DNA of 30,066 bases from an uncultured Prevotella sp. Its GTDB lineage: Bacteria; Bacteroidota; Bacteroidia; Bacteroidales; Bacteroidaceae. The number at the start of each line of letters is the position of its first letter. Position 1 is the stretch's first letter. Location: NCBI GenBank assembly GCA_958369755.1, contig CATXJC010000024.1:1-30066 (forward strand), read 5' to 3'. A program made the translations under genes and the position numbers. The notes below the pieces were generated by a model. That model had not been told where the DNA came from and did not search any database. It was given only the letters and a program-made list of their open reading frames with translations. Below are positions 7,767-13,707 of this stretch, piece after piece.

Positions 7767-8231
7767 TTAAGGCAATTTATCCAACTTAATCTTCCAGAGC
7801 CCCTTTTCCATACACATCGGCAGTTGGAAATCGGCCTGTTCTATGAGCTGCGGATCCTGCCCGATGCTGTCCATCTGCAGAAAATTATGAACCGTAAGGG
7901 TTATGGTAGCACTTGTTTCATCGTCACCGAAATCAATATCCGTAATCTCGATGCTGGCATCCTCCGGTTTCTGGCGCAGCTGTTCCACGTCGGTCTCGTT
8001 CACATTACTTGCAGCATAACGCAGCCAGCGCTCCGATTCCTGGGTGCAATACTTCACGGCTTTCGGGAAATGCCAGTTGAAATAATAGTTGGCAAACGAA
8101 TCAACATCAGCCTTCAGCTGGTCCTCGCTGCCTTCGTGAGGTTCACAGCCCGAAAGGCTGAATATACTTGCGGTCATGCATGCCACAGCTATGCATAAAC
8201 CTATCATTGACTTCTTTATCATGATTCTCAA
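7767..8231 (-). CDS. Small lipoprotein of unknown function (DUF4878-like)
   Basis: 154 residues, or 151 if the second ATG at 8222 is used; both give the same signal. A basic start and hydrophobic core run into the lipobox SLSGC, so the mature protein is probably lipid-anchored. The mature part of ~125 residues (DFANYYFNWHFPKAVKYCTQESERWL..., ...SATITLTVHNFL..., ending GLWKIKLDKLP) has the strand/helix pattern and terminal WKI-D of NTF2-like secreted domains such as DUF4878. That assignment is tentative. It converges with the Omp85 gene and diverges from the MBL hydrolase. Confidence 0.75.
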   Translation of the reverse strand: MRIMIKKSMIGLCIAVACMTASIFSLSGCEPHEGSEDQLKADVDSFANYYFNWHFPKAVKYCTQESERWLRYAASNVNETDVEQLRQKPEDASIEITDIDFGDDETSATITLTVHNFLQMDSIGQDPQLIEQADFQLPMCMEKGLWKIKLDKLP

Positions 8232-8267
8232 ATCTTAAAAATTCTATTTTTTTGCGATATTTCGGCA

Positions 8268-8275
8268 CAAAGATA
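8268..8275 (-). promoter_or_regulatory. Putative -7 box of the small lipoprotein gene
   Basis: The minus strand reads TATCTTTG, 37 bp before the ATG at 8231. No TTTG is found 19-21 bp further upstream, so only half of the promoter is supported. Confidence 0.45.
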
Positions 8276-8284
8276 GTAAAAAAC

Positions 8285-8315
8285 TTTGTAATAAGAATCT
8301 TTTTTGCTAACTTTG
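8285..8315 (+). promoter_or_regulatory. Promoter of the MBL-fold hydrolase gene
   Basis: TTTG at 8285-8288, 19-bp spacer, TAACTTTG at 8308-8315; transcription should start near 8321. This excludes the ATG at 8252, which would otherwise extend the open frame by 28 residues, and supports the start at 8336. Confidence 0.75.
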
Positions 8316-8335
8316 CATGGAAAATAACAATTAAA

Positions 8336-9139
8336 ATGCTGAAATTTATATCCTTTGGCAGTGGAAGTAGTGGCAATTGCTATTATCTTTACACTGATAC
8401 GGATTCGATACTGATAGACGTAGGAGTAGGAATAAGAATATTGAAGAAGCATTTCCATAACTATGGACTTCGCTTCGAGGATGTGCATCACGTCCTCATC
8501 ACCCATGACCACGCCGACCATGTAAAGTCGGTGGGGAGTCTGAGTACTGACTATCATCTACCGGTATATACGACCCGTAAAGTACATCAAGGCATCGAGC
8601 GCAACTATTGTGTTCGAAAGAAGATAGAGCCTAACCATGCCCGTGTGATAGAGAAGAACGTAACTTTCACACTGGGCGAGTTTAAGATTACTCCGTTCGG
8701 CGTACCCCATGACAGTACCGACAATGTTGGCTATTTCGTGGAGTGCGGAGGTGTGAACTTCTGCCTCATCACCGATGTGGGCCATATTACCGAAGAGATG
8801 CACGACTTTATCGGCCGTGCCAACTATCTTGTACTCGAGGCGAACCATAGTGTAGAGATGCTCCAGCAGGGTCATTATCCCCAGTATCTGAAGGATCGCA
8901 TTCTGGGAGATAACGGTCATCTGAGCAACGACGATTGTGGCGAGGCGCTTGCCAATTATGCTACACCGGAGCTTCATCACGTCTGGCTCTGTCATCTCAG
9001 CGAGGAGAACAACCATCCTGAGCTGGCACGCAAAACCGTGGAGCAGATCCTGCGCAGCAAAGGCATCATAGCCGGCAAGGACTTCCAGCTGGAAGTATTG
9101 AAGCGCAAGACGCCGAGCGAAATCTATAAGCTGGTGTAG
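8336..9139 (+). CDS. MBL-fold metallohydrolase (YycJ/WalJ-like)
   Basis: From ATG 8336 the product has 267 residues and begins directly with the beta-lactamase fold (MLKFISFGSGSSGNCYYL). The metal-binding motif THDHADH is at residues 56-62. Later ligand positions are GVPHDS, LITDVGH and the C-terminal LCHLSEENNHPE. The FGSGSSGN start and overall length match the YycJ family of single-domain hydrolases, proposed elsewhere to be 5' DNA exonucleases; the substrate here is not known. The longer frame from 8252 is rejected because a good promoter lies within it. Transcription ends at the hairpin 9162-9205. Confidence 0.88.
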   Translation: MLKFISFGSGSSGNCYYLYTDTDSILIDVGVGIRILKKHFHNYGLRFEDVHHVLITHDHADHVKSVGSLSTDYHLPVYTTRKVHQGIERNYCVRKKIEPNHARVIEKNVTFTLGEFKITPFGVPHDSTDNVGYFVECGGVNFCLITDVGHITEEMHDFIGRANYLVLEANHSVEMLQQGHYPQYLKDRILGDNGHLSNDDCGEALANYATPELHHVWLCHLSEENNHPELARKTVEQILRSKGIIAGKDFQLEVLKRKTPSEIYKLV

Positions 9140-9161
9140 GGCAGGTGTAAAACTAAAAAGG

Positions 9162-9205
9162 TAGCCGGATAAGGAGTTATATTGAGTTAACTCCTTATCC
9201 GGCTA
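9162..9205. terminator. Bidirectional terminator between convergent genes
   Basis: A perfect 18-bp stem (TAGCCGGATAAGGAGTTA at 9162-9179 and its complement at 9188-9205) with an 8-nt loop. On the minus strand it is followed by CTTTTTAGTTTT. Its right arm includes the stop codon of the DUF486 gene (9203-9205). Confidence 0.85.
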
Positions 9206-9571
9206 TTTCATGAATACGAAATAAACGGCTGCAATCAGGCAGCAGAAGGCTGCGAAATGATTCCAGTGCAATCCCTGTCCCTGGAAGAGGATATTGGCGA
9301 TGATGGCGAAGACGATGAGCGATACGCATTCCTGAATCACCTTGAGCTGGACCAGATTAAACGGTCCGCCATTATCCACGAAACCGATGCGGTTGGCTGG
9401 TACCTGACAGCAATATTCGAAGAAGGCGATGGCCCAACTGAAGGCGATGACACCGATAAGAGGCCAGTTGCTGCTCACGCCCGTTTGTTGCAACTTGAGG
9501 TGTCCGTACCAAGCCAGCGTCATGAAGATGTTGCTCAGCACCAATAATAATATAGTATACAATCCGTTCAT
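9203..9571 (-). CDS. DUF486 / DMT-superfamily small membrane protein
   Basis: 122 residues with four predicted helices: 3-20, 37-54, 83-97 and 103-121. Motifs LSNIFMTLAWYGHLK, WAIAFFEYCCQVPANRIG and FNLVQLKVIQE are those of the DUF486 family, a half-size relative of drug/metabolite transporters with no firmly known substrate. It probably works as a dimer in the inner membrane. Promoter 9594-9625 lies just upstream, and its stop codon lies inside the terminator stem. Confidence 0.88.
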   Translation of the reverse strand: MNGLYTILLLVLSNIFMTLAWYGHLKLQQTGVSSNWPLIGVIAFSWAIAFFEYCCQVPANRIGFVDNGGPFNLVQLKVIQECVSLIVFAIIANILFQGQGLHWNHFAAFCCLIAAVYFVFMK

Positions 9572-9593
9572 AATCTTATCTTTTTTGCGGGTG

Positions 9594-9625
9594 CAAAGGT
9601 AATATATTTTTTTAAACTCTCCAAA
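9594..9625 (-). promoter_or_regulatory. Promoter of the DUF486 gene
   Basis: On the minus strand -33 TTTG (9622-9625), 20-bp spacer, -7 TACCTTTG (9594-9601), 22 bp before the ATG at 9571. Confidence 0.72.
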
Positions 9626-9741
9626 TTTCAGGGAAGTTTCATTTCGTTTTTGTTTTGATATGGCTGTTTTGGGCAGATAAATCTCCGATGTTCTGATATT
9701 TATATCCGAAAGATAAGTGTGCTGTTTGCGTATGCCCAGTA

Positions 9742-9793
9742 GGCTGTTTGGGGCGAACAGCCGACTAGCGGAATAGAGAACAGTCGGCTGTTC
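9742..9793. other. Competing inverted repeats in a gene-free region
   Basis: GGCTGTT (9742-9748) can pair with AACAGCC (9756-9762), while GAACAGCCGACT (9755-9766) can pair perfectly over 12 bp with AGTCGGCTGTTC (9782-9793). The two hairpins share the central arm and exclude each other. Nothing coding is evident in 9626-10218 apart from this and the two repeats listed next. Confidence 0.6.
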
Positions 9794-9873
9794 CTATGAG
9801 ACAGTCATCTCAGACGGGGAAACCAGATTTCCCAATCCTATCAATATGATTTATGTTTAGCATTCTGCAAAAA

Positions 9874-9980
9874 TCTCTTCACTCTTCACCTTTCTTCCCA
9901 AATCCCCTGTGTTTATCGGCATTTCGGGAGGTGAAGAGTCATCAGCAACTCTTCACCCGCTCTTCACCACTCTTCACCTG
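9874..9980. repeat. Dispersed GGTGAAGAGT element, copy A
   Basis: This contains CTCTTCAC units on both sides of a core with GTTTATCGG (9911-9919) and ends in three CTCTTCACC-type units (about 9949-9979). The core and units recur at 10039-10147 and 17236-17344; here the three-unit side lies to the right of the core rather than to the left. Confidence 0.8.
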
Positions 9981-10038
9981 GACTTAAAATCGATAGGTAG
10001 ATGTGTATTCTCCTTTATGCGTTGATGTGTTGAAGTAT

Positions 10039-10147
10039 ATGGGTGAAGAGTGGTGAAGAGTGGGTGAAGAGCTGCTGCGATCTCTTCACCCCCGCCAACC
10101 TCTCTGTTTATCGGTGTTTCCAGGGGTAAGGTGAAGAGTGAAGAGTA
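10039..10147. repeat. Dispersed GGTGAAGAGT element, copy B
   Basis: Three GGTGAAGAGT-type units (10041-10071) are followed by TCTCTTCACC (10081-10090), the core CGCCAACC..CTGTTTATCGG, and GGTGAAGAGTGAAGAGTATTT (about 10130-10150, given here only as its repeated units). It matches copy C at 17236 in order and sequence for most of its length. It lies 70 bp beyond the PIN-toxin stop. Confidence 0.85.
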
Positions 10148-10218
10148 TTTCCGTGTTTGCTTTTGCTCATTTTAATATTATCTCTCGAAATATGTGTCAA
10201 TGATGAAAAGAGTTTTAA

Positions 10219-10644
10219 TTAATTGGCACCAAGATTTCGGTATAATCTGGCAAACTCTTCTAATCGAACTACAAGTACTCTTGGAAAATCGATATTTTCT
10301 AATTCTTTGAAATGTTTATCATCAGATACAATGAAATCGGCATTGGCAAAGACTGCACAATCCACAAACTTATTATCATCGGGATCCTGTGTGATAAGAT
10401 TCCAATGATAATGAGCATCAACTCTTTGGGTATTCGGAGCTTGAGTTATAATCTCCAATACCATAGTTGCTATTAATCGATTCGTTTTTAAACAAAGTAT
10501 TTCTTCGTATTCTTCTAGAATTTCAGTTGTATAGCAAAGACAATAGTCACCATTCAAGAATCCTTCCCATAAGAAATAATTCTTGCTTTTCCTTGCAATT
10601 ATCTGCAAGAGACAGTTGGTATCTAAGACGATGTTTCTCTGCAT
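10219..10644 (-). CDS. PIN-domain protein, toxin of a type II toxin-antitoxin pair
   Basis: From the ATG at 10644 this is 141 residues. The start MQRNIVLDTNCLL carries the first acidic residue of the PIN site (D8). Further acidic positions occur in TTEILEEYEEIL, DPDDNKFVDCAVFANADFIVSDDKHF. The pattern is that of the 'putative toxin, PIN family' group, which are Mg-dependent RNases of the VapC type. The frame extends 20 residues upstream to 10704, but that overlaps the antitoxin and the shorter start is the family norm. The start lies 7 nt after the antitoxin stop, implying one transcript and coupled translation. Confidence 0.85.
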   Translation of the reverse strand: MQRNIVLDTNCLLQIIARKSKNYFLWEGFLNGDYCLCYTTEILEEYEEILCLKTNRLIATMVLEIITQAPNTQRVDAHYHWNLITQDPDDNKFVDCAVFANADFIVSDDKHFKELENIDFPRVLVVRLEEFARLYRNLGAN

Positions 10645-10651
10645 AGTCAGT

Positions 10652-10876
10652 TTATTTATAAGCCGTGCGCAAATGTTCTGACTGCATTTCCTGCAACTTT
10701 TCATTGCTCATTTCGCCAGATTCCCAAAGCTTATCCATTTCTCGCTGCAAGCGATCATTCATGAACTTAACTAATGTTCGTTTCAAGTCTGCCAAGTCCT
10801 GTTCTGACTGTAAACAAGAGATAACATTGAGCACCGCCTGTTGAGCCTGATTGAATTGTAATACTTGTGTTGCCAT
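10652..10876 (-). CDS. Probable antitoxin of the PIN toxin
   Basis: The ATG at 10876 gives 74 residues (MATQVLQFNQAQQAVLNVIS...), all predicted helical and strongly charged, with no hydrophobic segment. An upstream in-frame ATG at 10900 is possible but leaves little space to the promoter at 10905-10935. The role rests on position: it is the first gene, small, and 7 nt ahead of a PIN toxin. No standard DNA-binding motif (RHH, AbrB, HTH) is obvious, so its family is uncertain. Confidence 0.72.
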   Translation of the reverse strand: MATQVLQFNQAQQAVLNVISCLQSEQDLADLKRTLVKFMNDRLQREMDKLWESGEMSNEKLQEMQSEHLRTAYK

Positions 10877-10904
10877 AATTGTAATTTTTAAACATTTCAC
10901 TCTG

Positions 10905-10935
10905 CAAAGATACAGATAATTATTGATACTCCAAA
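10905..10935 (-). promoter_or_regulatory. Promoter of the PIN toxin-antitoxin operon
   Basis: On the minus strand TTTG (10932-10935), 19-bp spacer, TATCTTTG (10905-10912), 28 bp upstream of the antitoxin ATG. Confidence 0.72.
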
Positions 10936-11004
10936 GATTTTGAGAAGAATATTTTGATTTTGCAAGAAAAAATGGGGGATAATATAAAAAAGGTGGCGAA
11001 TCAT

Positions 11005-11035
11005 TTTGTTATCTTTGATTTTTGCAGTATCTTTG
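11005..11035 (+). promoter_or_regulatory. Promoter upstream of the restriction-modification-like operon
   Basis: TTTG at 11005-11008, 19-bp spacer, TATCTTTG at 11028-11035. A second TATCTTTG lies at 11010-11017. Transcription from here would make an untranslated leader of about 375 nt before the first gene at 11418. Confidence 0.65.
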
Positions 11036-11417
11036 CAGAAGCAAAGCTGCACTCGGCAATTTGAAAGCAAGCTTTCATTGCGCTCGTTTGCATTTACTTT
11101 GCATTTGGATGGATTCGCCCTAGGGCGATGACATCTGTCTTTGTGGATGAAATAGATTTCGTATCTAGTTCGATGAAGTTCTAAACTCAAATAGTCCGAC
11201 CAGACAATAGCAACGAACTTCTGAGGATGAGGATGCGCCTAGCTATAGGCGTACCCCTTCCTTTCGTTTCGTTGCATGGGTAAATCTTTGGTCGGACAAC
11301 CCCGAGTTTAGGAATGAATAGGATGTGGGTGCGCCTTTTTCTTTCCACAATATTTAGATAAGACTTCATACGATAAGTCTTTGAAAAACAAGTCTTTCAT
11401 GTGTTATTGATTTTTAA
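11036..11417 (+). ncRNA. Candidate structured leader or small RNA ahead of the restriction-modification-like operon
   Basis: A chain of inverted repeats fills this 380-bp gap. They are CTTTGC/GCAAAG at 11031-11046; GCAAT-GAAAGC/GCTTTC-ATTGC at 11056-11081; the 14-bp palindrome TCGCCCTAGGGCGA at 11115-11128; and a nested set at 11182-11310. In the nested set TAAACTC pairs with GAGTTTA, GTCCGACC with GGTCGGAC, GCAACGAA with TTCGTTGC, and CGCCTA with TAGGCG at the tip. A last hairpin AAGACTT/AAGTCTT is at 11360-11381. No riboswitch class is recognised. Short frames on the minus strand here appear to be translations of this structure. Confidence 0.45.
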
Positions 11418-12125
11418 ATGTCCGACCAAAACATGATAAATAATCAAGATTCTGATAATGAGAGACAGGTGGTTTCGCGTGAGCGAGTGGCGGAGCATGG
11501 AGAAGTTTATACCGCCAAGCGTGAGGTGAATGCTATGCTCGACCTGGTGAAGGAAGAGACGGAGCGTATCGACTCCCGATTCCTGGAACCGGCTTGCGGC
11601 AACGGCAATTTCCTCATCGAAATTCAGCGCCGTAAACTCGAGGTGGTGGAGTGCCAGTATGGTAAGAGCCGATACGACTACGAACTGTATGCTGCCCTCG
11701 CCATCAGTTCGATGTACGGCGTGGAGCTGCTGCCCGACAATGTGGCTGCCTGTCAGAAGAGGCTCTATGATGATTTCATGGAGCGCTATCAACGTGTGTT
11801 TCATCAGGAATGCAGTGCCCCTTATGAGCGTTGCATTCAGTTTCTTTATGCCAAAAACATTCTTTGTGGTGATGCCCTCACCATGGAAACGTCTTCTGGG
11901 AAACCTATCGTCTTCTCGGAATGGGGCTTCGTGGGCGGTGGCAAAGTGAAGCGTCGTGACTTCCGTCTTGATGATTTGCTCAAAAACGTGGAGTATGACA
12001 AGCCGAAACCGGAGGAGGAGGGGTTGCTCTTTGCCGATACGGGCGAGCCAACCTTCGTGCATGAGCCTATCAAGGAATATCCGTTGACCCATTATCTTAA
12101 TCTTCCTGACCATGATCAATTATAA
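11418..12125 (+). CDS. DNA methyltransferase-like protein with SAM motif I but no NPPY motif
   Basis: 235 residues. It starts with a motif X-like stretch (RVAEHGEVYTAKREVNAML, about 23-41), followed by a clear SAM-binding motif I LEPACGNGNFLIEI (56-69) and YGVELLPDNVAACQKRL, which resembles motif II/III. The rest contains no catalytic (N/D)PP(Y/F/W) motif. By itself it should bind SAM but probably not methylate adenine. The next gene starts before this one stops (14-nt overlap), so the two proteins are likely made together and may act as one complex. It could be a specificity or cofactor half, or a degraded first half of a duplicated methylase. Confidence 0.8.
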   Translation: MSDQNMINNQDSDNERQVVSRERVAEHGEVYTAKREVNAMLDLVKEETERIDSRFLEPACGNGNFLIEIQRRKLEVVECQYGKSRYDYELYAALAISSMYGVELLPDNVAACQKRLYDDFMERYQRVFHQECSAPYERCIQFLYAKNILCGDALTMETSSGKPIVFSEWGFVGGGKVKRRDFRLDDLLKNVEYDKPKPEEEGLLFADTGEPTFVHEPIKEYPLTHYLNLPDHDQL

Positions 12126-13617
12126 TCCCGATGTGCTCAGTTGCCTGGCCAATCTGAGCAACGATGAGGTATTCACGCCTCCTGAGATAGCCAACCGTAT
12201 GCTCGATCTTTTGCCAAGGGAAATTTGGAGCGATAGTAAAGTTAAGTTTCTCGACCCTTTTTGTAAGAGCGGTGTGTTTCTTCGTGAGATAACCAAGCGT
12301 CTGCTGGATGGTCTCTCTGAAGAGATTCCTGATATGCAGAAGCGCCTTGACCATATCCTGCATCATCAGGTGTATGGCATGGCGATAACGGAGCTTACTT
12401 CCCTGGTTAGCCGCCGTTCGCTCTATTGCAGCAAGGATGCCAGCAGCGAGTATAGCATCAGTCGCTTTGATGAGGCTGCCGGCAACATCGCCTTCCACGA
12501 GATTCCGCATACCTGGAATGAATCTACAGGCAAGTGTATCTATTGCGGCGCAAGCCGAGAAGTGTACGAGCGTGGCGAGGATAAGGAAAGCCATGCTTAT
12601 CAGTTTATTCATACAGACAATCCAAAAGAACTATTCAACAATATGAAATTCGATGTAATTATCGGCAATCCACCGTATCAGCTGGATGATGGAGGCAATA
12701 ATGCAAGTGCTACACCTATTTATAACTTGTTTGTAGAACAAGCCAAGAAACTATCTCCAGCTTATTTGATTATGATAATCCCTTCGCGCTGGTATTGTGG
12801 AGGAAGAGGGTTGGATTCCTTCAGAGAAGCGATGTTGACAGATGTTCATTTGAAGCTGATATATGATTTCCAAAGAGCAAAGGATTGTTTTCCGGGTATT
12901 CGCAATGGTGGCGGTATCTGCTATTTCTTGTTGGATTCGCATTATAATTCCTCTGATGTTTGTATTATCAATCATGGTAATGATAAAAACATAGAGATGA
13001 TACGCCCGAAATTAGAGTTTGGTTTTGACTTTTTTATCAGAGATTCAAGGGTAAGAAATATCGTTAGTAAAATAATGCAGCAGAATGAGGATAAGGTTGC
13101 TTCAAGAGTCTTTCGGCAGAAGCCTTATGGCTTCAGAACCAATTTTACGGGTTATACCAAGAAAGGCGAGGTTAAGCTATACACAAAAAAGGAAAAGTGT
13201 GGTTATGGATATGTGAAGCTAGAGGAAATCTTGAAAAATGAGGAAACGATAGACAAATGGAAAGTTGTTACTTCTAGATCTACATCTGTGCCCGAGGAAG
13301 ATAATGGACAGGTATTGCGCATGTCACAAACTTTTATCGTGGAGCCAAACGCTGTAGTAACGGAATCTTATATAGTTATAGATGTATTTGATGACAGAGC
13401 GGAAGCAGAGAACTTTATGTCTTATGTGAAGACAAAGTTTTTTAGAATCCTATGTCAGGTTATGATCGTTTCGCCTGATGTATCGAAAAGGACGTTTAAC
13501 CTCGTCCCCCTCCAAGACTTCTCTCATCCTTGGACCGACGAGATGCTCTATCGCAAGTACAAACTCTCATCTGATGAAATCGCCTTCATCGAGTCGATGA
13601 TTCGTCCGATGGAATAA
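12112..13617 (+). CDS. Eco57I-type N6-adenine DNA methyltransferase
   Basis: 501 residues. Order: motif X-like NDEVFTPPEIANRMLDLLP (17-35); motif I LDPFCKSGVFLREI (47-60); a short inserted CxxC unit (C142, C145, with nearby histidines) that may bind zinc; catalytic motif IV IIGNPPYQL with N186-P-P-Y189; then PSRWYCGGRGLDSFREAML. The C-terminal ~220 residues have no motif I recognise and may recognise the target. NPPY indicates N6-adenine methylation. It overlaps the preceding motif-I protein by 14 nt and precedes the nuclease-helicase by 90 nt. The proline-rich motif I (DPFCKSG, versus the usual D-P-A-C-G-S-G) is a variant form. Confidence 0.88.
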   Translation: MINYNPDVLSCLANLSNDEVFTPPEIANRMLDLLPREIWSDSKVKFLDPFCKSGVFLREITKRLLDGLSEEIPDMQKRLDHILHHQVYGMAITELTSLVSRRSLYCSKDASSEYSISRFDEAAGNIAFHEIPHTWNESTGKCIYCGASREVYERGEDKESHAYQFIHTDNPKELFNNMKFDVIIGNPPYQLDDGGNNASATPIYNLFVEQAKKLSPAYLIMIIPSRWYCGGRGLDSFREAMLTDVHLKLIYDFQRAKDCFPGIRNGGGICYFLLDSHYNSSDVCIINHGNDKNIEMIRPKLEFGFDFFIRDSRVRNIVSKIMQQNEDKVASRVFRQKPYGFRTNFTGYTKKGEVKLYTKKEKCGYGYVKLEEILKNEETIDKWKVVTSRSTSVPEEDNGQVLRMSQTFIVEPNAVVTESYIVIDVFDDRAEAENFMSYVKTKFFRILCQVMIVSPDVSKRTFNLVPLQDFSHPWTDEMLYRKYKLSSDEIAFIESMIRPME

Positions 13618-13644
13618 TCTTGAAACAAGATCAGAGTAGGGTAA

Positions 13645-13672
13645 GGGAGCAGGAGAGCATTCTCCTGCTTCC
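13645..13672 (+). promoter_or_regulatory. Hairpin inside the operon, before the nuclease-helicase gene
   Basis: GGGAGCAGGAGA (13645-13656) pairs over 12 positions, with one G-T, with TCTCCTGCTTCC (13661-13672) around a 4-nt loop. It is followed by ACCTTATTATAT, a weak T-rich tail. It could reduce read-through into, or protect the message of, the downstream gene. Confidence 0.55.
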
Positions 13673-13707
13673 ACCTTATTATATATAACAACATAACATC
13701 ATGGATT

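Noticed and set aside
7734..8198. 154-codon plus-strand frame opposite the small lipoprotein
   Set aside because: The minus-strand frame has a lipoprotein signal and promoter box; the plus frame begins within the terminator hairpin.
9257..9547. 96-codon plus-strand frame opposite the DUF486 gene
   Set aside because: Antisense to a conserved membrane protein with its own promoter and terminator.
9874..10147. CRISPR array suggested by repeated CTCTTCACC / GGTGAAGAG units
   Set aside because: Units are about 10 bp, mostly contiguous or in inverted arms, with no regularly sized unique spacers and no cas genes.
10897..11369. Two overlapping minus-strand open frames (97 and 60 codons) in the leader before the R-M-like operon
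   Set aside because: They run through the inverted repeats and the promoters on both strands, have no clear RBS and are rich in Arg/Cys/Ser without domain character; they look like translations of structured DNA.
11397..12119. 240-codon minus-strand open frame opposite the motif-I methylase gene
   Set aside because: The sense frame has SAM motif I and translational coupling to the next gene; the antisense product has no recognisable feature.
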